From: Rhizomucor pusillus
Lineage: Eukaryota > Mucoromycota > Mucoromycetes > Mucorales > Lichtheimiaceae
Assembly: GCA_900175165.2 (NCBI GenBank)
Contig: FWWN02000395.1
Location: 57,327 to 121,326, forward strand
Length of the DNA stretch: 64,000 nucleotides
Direction: 5' to 3'
In this document: one piece after another, positions 39,915-50,109 of the stretch
Position numbering within the stretch: the stretch's first letter is position 1
Layout of the letters: each line of letters starts with the position of its first letter
Made by a program: the position numbers and the translations under genes
Notes under the pieces: model-generated
What the model was told of the DNA's origin: nothing
Databases searched by the model: none
What the model saw: the letters and a program-made list of their open reading frames with translations, nothing else

Positions 39915-40565
39915 AGTCGTATTTATATATACGTTGCTAATCCCCCAGATAGGACATGTTGTCTTGAATAGGACTCTACTCAAGCTTTTCTTGGCTTGAA
40001 TGTGGCTCTGCTGACCGCTGGGCTCAAAATGGCTTTTGCTTTGCAGACGCTATAGGAAAAAAAATGGAATGTTTAGCTTAGATACTGCTCAGCCTTCTCA
40101 GGGTGCTCTTGGTACGTCTTCTCCGAGATAGTAACAAAGTTTTTGCCACTCTTTGTCGCCGCACCAATCCAGTAATATCTGGTCGTGCAACGGTGGGCGA
40201 ACGACGGCGCTGGGACCTTGCCAGCATCTTACTAAAAGAAACAGGAGAGGATAAATTTATTTAAGGAGCTACAGAGCGGTCGAGACAACGGATACAGGGC
40301 ACGATGCACCGAAATGAGCTTGTTTACAGCTTTAAATGGATGTTGTTCCTATTGTTGCTTTCTACTCATTCATAACAATTTCCTGTGTCACAACAACTAT
40401 TTTTGTCACACCTCTATTTTTGTACTTGGGGATCTTCAAAAAAGCTTTTCAAACTTGGGGCAACGGTAAAGTAACTCTCTTTCTCCATTCCTTGCACACT
40501 TTTTTATTCTTTTTTTCAACTTTACGATTCAATCCCTTCCAATCTTTTTTTTTTTCACTCTGCAC
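39915..40565. other. intergenic between divergent genes
   Basis: About 650 bases shared by the zinc-finger gene (minus) and the small protein gene at 40566 (plus). The plus side has long T- and C-rich runs (40480-40560) just before the ATG, typical of fungal promoters and leaders. Confidence 0.5.
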
Positions 40566-40967
40566 ATGGACTCACGAGGACTCAAGCGCAAGCGCAGCAC
40601 AGTAAAGAAAGTAGTGCGCTTCTTGATTGAGTCCCCAGAAATCATCTACACCTACTCGTCTACCGAATATGACCGAGGCGCCTCACCCACGCTGTATAAG
40701 CTGAATCCGATAATACCCAAGCTATCTCTCGATATCCCTGAGTTCGACCCGGACTCTAGCAGCAACAGCAGTAGTCCTGAAACGCCTGGCGATTACGACG
40801 AGTGTCCCTTTGCCTCCAATGTCCATAATAAAAAGCTTCGTCCTAAACTTTCCATCGACACGAGCATGTGCAATGGACCACTTTTCTTCACCAAACTATC
40901 AACGAACCACAGACGCACACAAACAGAAGAAGACAGCGAGTACTTGGTACCCATGTCCGCCGTCTAA
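40566..40967 (+). CDS. small protein with PP1-docking-like motif
   Basis: Single exon of 133 residues from ATG 40566. The N-terminus is basic and contains KKVVRF, which fits the RVxF-type docking consensus of protein phosphatase 1. SPEIIYTYSSTEYDRG follows directly. I have the impression that this second motif recurs in fungal proteins of unknown function. The rest is Ser/Pro-rich and probably disordered. It converges with the kinase gene (157 bases between stops). A role as a phosphatase regulator is only a hypothesis. Confidence 0.7.
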   Translation: MDSRGLKRKRSTVKKVVRFLIESPEIIYTYSSTEYDRGASPTLYKLNPIIPKLSLDIPEFDPDSSSNSSSPETPGDYDECPFASNVHNKKLRPKLSIDTSMCNGPLFFTKLSTNHRRTQTEEDSEYLVPMSAV

Positions 40968-41123
40968 TACCCCAATCCTCACAGTCCAGCTAACCAAGCA
41001 AGCGTCAATCAATCCGATATTCTCTTCTGTCTTTTCCCTCCTAAACTCGTTACTGTATACATAGTCTTTCTTACTTTATTTACCAATAGATATACGTTGA
41101 GTAAAAAGATTTGATTTCGTCAT

Positions 41124-43698
41124 CTAATGGTTTAATCCTATTACACCGGTTACCCAACCGCACGCCATTTTGAAAACTGTCGTGGAGCCATGCTGTTTTG
41201 AGAATCTCAGGGCAACCAGACTCGAGTTCGGCGATCGAACCTCGAATTCTATTGTGAAAATTGCCATACCATCCTTGTTTTGGCTTCGCGTTACAACCGG
41301 GTGATGCTCTTCTTCAGGGCGCTGCTGCTGCTTTGAGCGTGCAAAGAATGAAGTCGTCATGGAGGATGTAAGATGTGAGATAAGGGGCATCGAAAGTCGC
41401 TTCAGTCGATGCGGCTCCTTCTCAGCGTTGCTTCCAATTGAAGACGTCGTCGCTGACGTAGCCGTGGAATAGTTGCTGTTGCGGCTAGTACGTCTCCGGA
41501 CGTTGCTTGACCGTGGCGGTCCCTGTTGATGACCATTCTCTCTTGCCTGCTGGTGCTGACAGTCTTTCTTTGGGGTGTCGCGCAACGTCATTACACAAAC
41601 AAGCCGTGTAGGTGTTTCTTGAAAATAGCTTACACCCATAAGTTGGCATGTTTGCTTGACAAGAGCGATAACGTTTCCTCTATCGTCGGCTACTAAACGC
41701 TGCTGCTGTTGCGATTCGACATGCTCGACAGAGTCCACACTTGAAACAGACGATGTAGAGGTGCTATCGGATGACGACAGAGATGGAGGCCCGGATCCAC
41801 GTCTCGTAGATCGTCCCAGATGAAAATAGTAGACTTGATCCTTTGTGAATCGCTGCAGAAAGCTTATTTTTTTATCGTCACCGGTGTTGCCTTTAAACCG
41901 GAGACTGAGCGGCGATCGGATGCTCAAGCTTTCCCAACGTTCAGCCGATCGCATTCCTAGCTTGCGTGCCCTAGCTTTGATTGTTTGAAGCAGCTCTGAG
42001 CGCAAGAGCTCAATGGTCTGGTGCTGATAGTGATAATGATGTTGATGGAAATAATGGTGATGATGATGGTGTTGATGCTGCTGCTGCTGCTGCTGAGATT
42101 GTGTCGTGCTTGTTGAATTGTGCTTTGTAGGGATTACAGTGAAATATGTTGATGGGTTTATCGGATGGTAGATAAGCGTCCGTTTGACCTCGTTTTCGAC
42201 TTGCTGACTACGCTCCAAATCTTTCATGAACTGACGTCTTGCACGGCGCTCTCTTTCTGCTCTGTCAGTACTGCTGACCTGCGTCTGGTTATCGTCGTCG
42301 CCAACGATCTCGTCATAAGCTGTTTTAGGTACGTTTGCAAACGGGCAAGGTAATTTGCCGAAATTAGTCAGCCACGGATCGTCCTTCAGAGCCTGTCGTA
42401 CAGTCATCCGCCGTCGTCTATCCGTTTGTAAGCATTTCCGTATGGTCGTTTGCAGCTCCGGACTAAGTCCCTCTGGCATAGGATAATTGCAACTGCAAAC
42501 ATCCTTTTTGAGTTCGCCGACAGCTAACGATTATAAGAGAATAATTGGTAAGATTTAGAACCATATAATGTACCAAGTTTGTATGAAACGAAATACTTGC
42601 TGTGTGCATGAGAGAATGGCTCAAAACCCGCTGTCATCCTAAACAAGGCAATTCCGAGGCACCAGCAATCCACCTCGGGTCCAAAGTATTTCTGGCCAGT
42701 GATAATTTCCGGACTATAGTACAGCATAGATCCTATCGAGTTAAGATGATTTTTAATCTAACCTGTTCCGACAATACATACATAGGACAAGGTTTAGACT
42801 GTGCTTACCACATATCGTCTTCAAACGTTGTAATCCAAACCGGTTCCCAAGTCCGAAATCGGCAAGTTTGACAATGCCATCCGGCGTTATTAGGATATTG
42901 GGAGTCTATCAACGTTTGTTGAGTTACATAAATAAGGGGAAACGGAGATCCTGCATACTTTAAGGTCACGATGGACCACCCAGCGATTGTGACAAAAGTA
43001 AACTGCTGAAACCAACTGCCGGAAAAGATGACGCGCCTCATCTTCTGTCAATGCGCCGCCCTTGCGATTCAAATACTCGTCTAGGTTCATCCCTGGAATA
43101 TATTCCATCACAAGAAACAGCGAGTCGCAAGTTTCGAAGGTTTCGTAAAGTTTCACAATATTTTCATGATCTAGCATCTCCATCAAATAAATTTCACGGA
43201 CCAAACGTGACATGACTCGGTAATCGTGCGCTTGCTTGTCGATGATCTATAAACGGGTCGCAAATAAAGCGAGCTTTATTAAATTACTGCATGGTGAAAT
43301 GGATATGACATAGTAAAGGAAGAGAGAAAGAACACGCGTATAAACCATCGCTCTTCCTTTTCTGTGCAGATTGCTGCCTCTCTCAGATCCATCCAACCCC
43401 TTATCCCCTCGTTTCCACCCTCCGTGGATCATACCTTGATAGCGACTTGTTTTCCAGTCTCTACATGCTGAGCGAGGACAACCCGACTGAACTTGCCGTT
43501 TCCGAGGGATCCGACGAATTTGTAGAGTCCAATTCCAGCCAGTAAAGTGTCTTGGTTGCCCTCTGGCGCCGTGCATGAGGATGTAGAGGATGGTGTCGTA
43601 GTGGCGCCATTTGGCTGAGACTCGGATCGACTGGGCTTTGGCTGCGGACGGTGTGCTTTGCCGCGTCTAAACGAGAGACTAAGGCTCTTTACTGGCAT
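41124..43698 (-). CDS. CAMKL-type serine/threonine kinase with KA1-like tail
   Basis: Exons on minus 43698-43435, 43246-42959, 42905-42809, 42732-42601, 42523-41124 close to 726 residues. The kinase domain covers about residues 60-300. It has YKFVGSLGNGKFSRVVLA (Gly loop), VAIK, HRDLK, ADFGLGN, SPEII in place of APE, and a late RRRMTVRQAL helix. A long linker follows with Gln/His runs (42030-42100). The C-terminal part (ALVKQTCQLMGVSY ... FTIEFEVRSPNSS ... KMACGWVTGVIGL) fits a KA1 lipid-binding domain, as in Kin1, MARK and Hsl1 kinases. The fourth intron must start with GC (A|GCAAGT, 42600-42595); the GT five bases later gives a stop-filled frame. A start at 43698 is preferred over the in-frame hydrophobic extension upstream. 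Substrate unknown. Confidence 0.88.
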
Positions 43699-44312
43699 GG
43701 GGTAAAAAGGGTGGAGGAAGGGAGAAAATAGGGGAAAGAAGTGGGAAAAGAGGAGTATTAATGGGATCTCAGTCAAGGTTATTTGCTTATTCCCCACCCC
43801 TAGTTGCATCACTGGGAGGCAAACAACAAAGAAAAGGCTGCTGGATGAAACTCGCCTGCACCTCCTTCCTGCATATCGGATGATCCACGTGTCGCATGCA
43901 TTCCCTTTGGAACGAGTGGCACCAGAATCTACCGGCTGCTACCAACTTTGGACCGCGACACAAGGGACCCCCTTTTGTGTTTGATAGACACACATATACA
44001 AATAAACACATATGGTACAATCATATCATGTATTGTTTGTGCCTCATGCGCTCAGATCAATTTTATCTTGAAGCGCTCGCGAAAGTGTGACAAAAGCAGT
44101 AATTTAATTCTCACTTTGATGTATCTTATTCTCTTCATTTCATCTCCGTCTATCCGCTTTTTCTTTTCCTTTTGCATTTACACTGAGTCTCATATGCTCG
44201 TTTCTTTTTCTCACACTCAAGTAAAAAAAGTCATCCGTGCATATGCATATGCATTACATCGGGCGCTGTGACAGAACGTGGCAGAAGACAGTCTGAATGC
44301 AAATTTGGTTTA
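43699..44312. other. intergenic, no gene seen
   Basis: About 610 bases between the kinase promoter and the 3' end of the GPI-protein gene. It is pyrimidine-rich on plus around 44100-44230. No supportable frame. Confidence 0.5.
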
Positions 44313-45285
44313 TTACATTGCCAAGGCAAGAGCGGCGACAGCGGCGCCGCCAGCAACGGCAAGCACTTGGGAGGTCAATTGCATACCGGCGTTCTCTTGA
44401 GAGGATTGTGCAGCTTGGCTTGCAGAGGAGCTAGCGGAACCGCTAGACTTGGAGCTGCCGGTGGCGACGGCGGCTGACTTGCCAGAAGAGGCAGCAGCGG
44501 CGTTGGTGTTAGCACCGTTGGCTAGAAGAAAAGTGCAAAAATCAGTCATCAGTTCGTTAACTGTGTATTCATGTTCTTCATATACATACAGGCGACGGAC
44601 AAGGGCTTGGCAGTGCCGTTACCGACAAAGTTGAAAACGCCAGAGTACGCCCAGGTGTTGGAGGAGGATTGTCCAATGCGGATCCAGTATTTGCCAGCGG
44701 CAAAATCGTTCAAGGGGTGGATCTAATGCAATTGTCAGATGATTCCATCCACTCCCTAGCAAATTGCATCAAATCTCTCGTCACAGTGCACTTACATCGT
44801 AGCTGTCAGCAGAGCAGGCAATAGGAGTGCCAGGGCTAGTCACGTAGGCAACCATGCTGGAAGGAACAAACAATGCGTATGGATAAGTACCCATGATCAA
44901 CAACAGCATGACGTTATTCTTGTCCATGCAGCCTTACTTGGAATTGCTGGCATTTCCATTCATCAATTGGATGTCACACTTCAAGTTGGCCTCCTTGGTG
45001 GTGTGTTTCCATGTGATGTTACCGTGGCCACCAGCTTGCTATATGAATCGGACGCTTCTGTCAGTTTCCTCCCTCAGGTACGCAGGAAGAATCCACCTCC
45101 CAGTGGAAAAAGAATACATACCCAGGTGCTGTCTGCCCAGGGAGTAACGACCTAAGGCATCAATTAATCAATTGCTGCTCACGTTCCCCTTGATAGATTA
45201 TTGAACATGTACGTACAGTAATATCAGCAGCAGCATTTGTAGCAGCAGCAACTACAGCAAAAGCGGTCAAAAGGAATGACTTCAT
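44313..45285 (-). CDS. Kre9/Knh1-type GPI-anchored cell-surface protein
   Basis: Exons on minus 45285-45217, 45151-45122, 45038-44938, 44856-44796, 44722-44590, 44521-44313 close to 200 residues. A signal peptide (MKSFLLTAFAVVAAATNAAA) leads to an Ig-like Kre9/Knh1 domain (ITVVTPWADSTWQAGG, ITWKHTT, CDIQLMNGN, AGKYWIRIG). A Ser/Ala-rich stalk and a hydrophobic end (VLAVAGGAAVAALALAM) follow, with the small-residue spacing of a GPI addition signal. It carries Asn-glycosylation sites. Such proteins sit in the plasma membrane or wall and take part in wall glucan assembly in yeast; here that role is by family only. Exon 2 is just 30 nt. Confidence 0.9.
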
Positions 45286-45551
45286 GGCGTGGAATTAAGG
45301 AGTATGGGACTAGGTGTCTAGTGAGGTAGTAGTAGTAAATGAAAGGATGGGGTACAGGAGCAAGAGAATTGTTAGGAATTCCTTGATCGATAATTATATA
45401 TACATCCTGAACAAACCCTCTTTATTGGGGATGCACGGTGACACGAGCGGGTCTGGCGGGGTGGACGAACAGAGCAAAACAAGTGGTGTAGCACGTTTTT
45501 CCATTACAGAAGTATTTTCCTTTTGGTAAACAGAAAGGTATGTAAGTACAA
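45286..45551. other. promoter side of the GPI-protein gene
   Basis: About 265 bases with TATATATA at 45399-45406, which could serve the minus-strand gene. The 3' end of the OB-fold gene lies just beyond. Confidence 0.4.
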
Positions 45552-48244
45552 TTATACTGAAAAATGGGCTAAGATCTGCTCCTTTTCTGGAGAGATGATC
45601 GCTAGACATTGATTAACGGACACTTGCAGCGGTGCAGCTTGATCAATTCGATAGCTTTTGTGTCCCTATATCATTCTGTGAGCAAGCAATGTTTCACCAA
45701 ACTGCAGCTTCCGGCATACCTTACTCGAGATTGCGCAAAGGAATTGTTTGCCAACCACGCTGTCCAAGAAACCCACTTGTGTTTCGTACGACATAAATTT
45801 AAACTGTTGAGCGGAGATATTAAGAAGTGTCTGGTCGGATGGCATGCGCGTCAGCTATCGATTTGACGTTTGCGGCAGCTCCAGTCTTTACCTCTTCACA
45901 TCCAAACGCCCTAAAAAATGCACACGTATCGTCATGTAAAATCCATTCTATCCAACACTCGTCGTCCTGAGGTTCTGTTTGGTTCTCGGGAAAAGACAAT
46001 AGAGAGCCTTGTCTGCTCCGAAATGTCTGTACAACCTCGTCCTCCGATATTAATGCCTTGCAAAAGTCGCACGTCCAATGGTCTGGAATTGCATTTTCAC
46101 GCTCTTTGCACCGTCGGACTGCTTGCAGACATACTTTATCTATTTCATATTAGGGAATGGAAGCCGCTGTAACCCGAATTGATGGCTTACGAGCTTCAAG
46201 CACCAGCAGCTTGCCTAAATCCTTGATCTTGTCCATGCCTTTATCGTCCTTGCTTGACAGCAAAGGATGGACTTTCGTGCGAGAGCGAATTTCCCATCCG
46301 ACTACATACACTGCATCTTGCCATTGATCCCGATCCTCGATATCACAGTACGAAGTAATTTGTCGAAAGTCATTGCTAACCAGTAGGGCCTTCAAGGTTG
46401 ACACTAACTTTGCTTGTCAAGGTGGGAGCTCCTACACCAAATACAGCTAGGTGTTTCCTTACCATTGAAGATTTCAGTGTTGCTCACGTCGCTTCCATTA
46501 ACGTACCAAATCGGTCCCTTGGCACTTTTGTGTAGAGAAGATGTGCAAAGACCAGTCATCAAAACATACTGCCCCGGCCGTAATGTCCGTGCGTTGTTTC
46601 CAATATTCTCCCAAAACGTAATATCCGTTTTTCCTGTAAGTTTTTATGAGTTTCATTGCGGTCGGCAACTATTCCTTGGCAATAGCACGTGGGATACCTG
46701 TATTATCGCATACCCTCATGGCGTATCGGTCCATTCTTTTGCCAGTTCCATCTCGATCGAAAGGGTTCTACTTTAGATTTAGATAGCTGCCAGTAGCATT
46801 CTTGTATGTTCACCTTACATTGCTAGCAAGCGCAAGCACTCGGCAAAATATCGTGAGATTTAGCATTCGTGGTTCGATGTCATCAATGAATATCCTATCA
46901 GGATAGCTTGCGCAGTCCAAAAAACCCTGTGCCGATAAATTAAATGCATACTAACTCATTTGGGTAAATTTTACTCGATATACCAACCTCTTCATCCCGT
47001 TCAGCTATACTGGCCCTCACTGGTTTCTCCCATTGGCTTAATGACAATACATCGCTTGCTTCACTACCTGATCGATCAAGAGGTACACTGCGGGCATCCG
47101 ACTTTGCACATCGTGCTTCATGCGCCTCTTTGCCAGACATATAAAATAATGTGGTATCATTCGTATATTCGAATATAATGTCTGAGCGAGAATCCTGGCT
47201 TTCTGTGGTGTATGGTGGGAATCCAGGGTTGTAAAGGCCAATGTAATCGCCACGTTGAAACATGCTAGCAAAATGTGTCTGTTCGTCGTAGAGTGATAAA
47301 ATTGCCGGTTCGTTGTCGCAGGTCATGTCAACCACAAAGATATCTGTTCTCCGAATTCTTGGATATGCTTCAGCATCTCCAGATATGACATCTTGATTAG
47401 AAACCTGATTTGCTGTTATATGTACCCCTTGCTCAACATGGATGATCTGGATATCGACATAAGCTAACGTCTCGCCTCCACAGTTTCAGCTTGCATCTCA
47501 CCTTGAGCCATAGTTTATATACTCGCCGTTTGTGAGTGTTATTCATCCTCATGGGCGCTGATAGGAACCGCAAACAATCACAAAAGACAGTCTGTATAAA
47601 TGCCTTATCTTCCCGGTTCAAAACAAAAAGAAGAACAGGTGTTGGAGGTACCAATGCAATCCGCAAACTTCGAGGCAAAGCTTCATTGCCATATTCGTTA
47701 TTAATAGGTGTGTTGATCCTCGGTCGACAAAAGAAACGTATTTTCCGATTCTACGTAATATTTTGTTCAACTCCTTTTATCCGTATTACCACGTAGTCGA
47801 CAACAACATACCTTGAGTAAAGGCTGTTTCATGTTTAGTTGTGCAGACGAGACCCAGGAATTAAATTTGGGATGCAAAAGCATGTCGAGCTTCTTGGATG
47901 TTTTCTCGTCTTTTGCAGTTATACGGTATACATTTGACCCAGGTATCATCTCCCAATCATCTACAGTGGCTTCGACTGGAATCGAGTGCTTGGTATGATA
48001 GACTGACGATACAGTGCCAAATTCCTCATTTTCGGCAATATCTGCATCATAGGTACGTTCCCACTAAGATCTAAATTAGACACAGCAAAAGCTAGCGAAT
48101 TGGATAGGGCCTTACTTCAACTTCCAATTCTCCAAGCACCAGGGACTCTGTCACGCCGGCCGAGTATTGCAGTAGAAGTCGCGCAAACCTTACGGCCACC
48201 CAAGACCTGTTGACTTTCTTAATACCAGGTGTACAAAGAATGCA
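45552..48244 (-). CDS. RPA70-like multi-OB-fold protein, N-terminus unresolved
   Basis: Eleven exons on minus join in phase: 48244-48116, 48063-47812, 47750-47523, 47470-46988, 46926-46819, 46767-46698, 46633-46463, 46403-46191, 46133-45892, 45854-45720, 45665-45552. They give 714 residues plus an unplaced N-terminal exon upstream, within about 48245-48540. Three OB-like units can be seen. The first is YVDIQIIHVE ... TDIFVVDMTCDNEPAILSLY ... GDYIGLYNP. The second is KTDITFWENIGNNARTLRPG ... YVLMTGL. The third is LVSTLKALLVSND ... with a four-Cys zinc ribbon (CLQAVRRC ... WTCDFC), like DBD-C of RPA70. The sequence is too diverged to be the canonical RPA large subunit. RADX- or SHLD2-like proteins are alternatives. 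The likely role is single-stranded DNA binding in replication or repair, by inference from the fold pattern. Confidence 0.7.
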
Positions 48245-48717
48245 CTGTCAAAGTCTCTCGTACCAGGGAATTTGTATTGGCTGATTCCGGGATCGTTTCT
48301 GAGAGCTACATTTCGCCTTGTTGTGAAAAATGAGTTGCAGTGTCCCCTTCAAGCGATCGACTGCATCGCAGAACTCCATTCTGAGCGTCAAACTTGGCAG
48401 ACAACGCGCACAAACGCGTCGCGTCTCCTTTAAACATAACTTGCTCCCCGCCAGCAACAAAAATTGTGGAGTTTTTTCAACCAATTCTTAATAGGTATTG
48501 CTATTATTGGTATCCAAGTCTCCATTAATATCAGCCTCATGATATGAAAGAAAGGAAAACAATCACATTTCCAATTACACTATGCAATGAAACGGCGTTT
48601 TATTGATGATATATGGGGCAGGTGAAAAAGCGTTTGGCAAAAGAAGCAGGAAATGGTAGAGAAACGAAAAGAAAATGATGGTAGCTGTACATGTATAAAG
48701 TTGGCAGTCTTTTCCTT

Positions 48718-49333
48718 CTAAGACATGTCCATTTGGTCGAGCTTCTCTTCTTCGACCTTTGCGGCTTGCAAGCGTTTCTTGGCTTCCAAGGGCGCAAGTT
48801 CGATGTTTTGTTGGACAACCTTGAGGTTCTCGGCCTTCTCTTGCTCCTGCTTGCCAGCCATGCGGTTCATGTAGAATGCCCGTTCACGCTTAGCACGGAT
48901 CTCTTGCACACGCTTCATGGCCTTAACAGTAGTAGCCATGAGGTTACGATCATATCTGACAGGCACGTTACGACGCTTCTCGAATTCGAAGGTGGAATCC
49001 TAAATAAATGTAATCATGGCCGTTAAGACGGATTTGCTTCAGCAGGTAAACAAACACAGCATAAACTTACGATAACCATTTCCTTGCCACTGGCCTTTCG
49101 GAAAGCCTTGGTCCATCTGACCTTACGAGGATTACGCTTCATTTTAAAGTTCTTGTGGCATTTCGATCGGCAGAATCGGAAGGTCTATCAGGAAAGCAAT
49201 GTATTAATTTAACAGGCATGATCGTCCAAGATCTTAGAATTTGATGCTGTACCTTCGCATCGTTGCGCACAAACATTGTTCCATGGCCAGGGTAACAGGG
49301 CCCTGAGCAAAAATAGCAACGATCTATATGCAT
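48718..49333 (-). CDS. RLP24: ribosome biogenesis protein Rlp24 (RSL24D1)
   Basis: Placeholder of ribosomal protein eL24 in nuclear pre-60S particles; released in the cytoplasm and replaced by eL24. Exons on minus 49333-49253, 49184-49071, 48999-48718 close to 158 residues, near the animal RSL24D1 length. The zinc-binding N-terminus [20 protein letters not shown], then [12 protein letters not shown] and [20 protein letters not shown], are diagnostic. [10 protein letters not shown] follows. The end is a charged helix. It lacks the long acidic tail of the yeast protein. Confidence 0.95.
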
Positions 49334-49608
49334 CTGTGACCGATTTGACTGTAAGAAAGTTGCAGTGCTGGTTCCCTCTCCGTCTCCCAAATATGCGCCA
49401 AGCCACCTGTCCAGGCACGAGGTGATCGGAGAAGACAAATTGCATGCTGCATGAAATTCGATCGAGCTTTGCAAACTCCTGTTGAGCTCCAAGGTGAATG
49501 TGCACCGTTTAGAAAACTCGAAGCTCGCTTGACGAAGAGAAATATAGTCAGTATAAAACTGAAGTTACCAACTTTTAACACGAACAATAATTTGTGCGTA
49601 GTAGACTG

Positions 49609-50064
49609 ATGCGGAATTCCGGAGAGAACTCGTCAACCACTCTCGGCGAGCTCGAGAATTTCAAACGAATTCACAGTCGACAAAATCGTGAGCTTGTCCG
49701 CCTCAATGTAGCCTATGCCCGGCACATACGAAAGCTTGAGGACGAGTTACATGAGCTCCGTGCACAATACATTGAACTTATGCAGCGCAACATTGATCTC
49801 CAGCGTGCTACATCAATGCAAGAAACAAGGAGCATCGAAAGAACTAATTACCAGCATACGTCTGCTAACTCGGCAGGCTTGGAAACGCCAAAGAAACATA
49901 CTTCGACGGATAGGATAAACAGAGATCAAGACATTGCGCTCAGTGAATATTCAAACAAACGTGAGACACGAAGAAAGGAACGAAAGTGTTACACTCTTCC
50001 AGATATCAAAAGCAAGTTACGGAAAGGTGACCCATTCACTTTTGGTGATAATCAACCAGTATAG
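49609..50064 (+). CDS. miniature shugoshin-like protein
   Basis: Single exon of 151 residues from ATG 49609. The N-terminal coiled coil (RQNRELVRLNVAYARHIRKL ... LRAQYIELMQRNIDLQ) has the pattern of the shugoshin N-terminal domain, which binds PP2A-B56. The middle is short and polar. The C-terminus RRKERKCYTLPDIKSKLRKG fits the shugoshin C-terminal basic motif, which binds phosphorylated histone H2A. Known shugoshins are several hundred residues, so this protein is little more than the two end motifs. It would protect centromeric cohesin. RLP24 is divergent on its left, with about 275 bases between starts. Assignment rests on pattern, not a search. Confidence 0.65.
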   Translation: MRNSGENSSTTLGELENFKRIHSRQNRELVRLNVAYARHIRKLEDELHELRAQYIELMQRNIDLQRATSMQETRSIERTNYQHTSANSAGLETPKKHTSTDRINRDQDIALSEYSNKRETRRKERKCYTLPDIKSKLRKGDPFTFGDNQPV

Positions 50065-50109
50065 ATTCCTGACGATTATTGAGTAATGGAGACAGCACCC
50101 CTTTATACA

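Noticed and set aside
43699..43812. N-terminal extension of the kinase from 43812
   Set aside because: The extra residues are a hydrophobic run that looks like translated pyrimidine-rich leader; the ATG at 43698 gives a normal kinase N-terminus.
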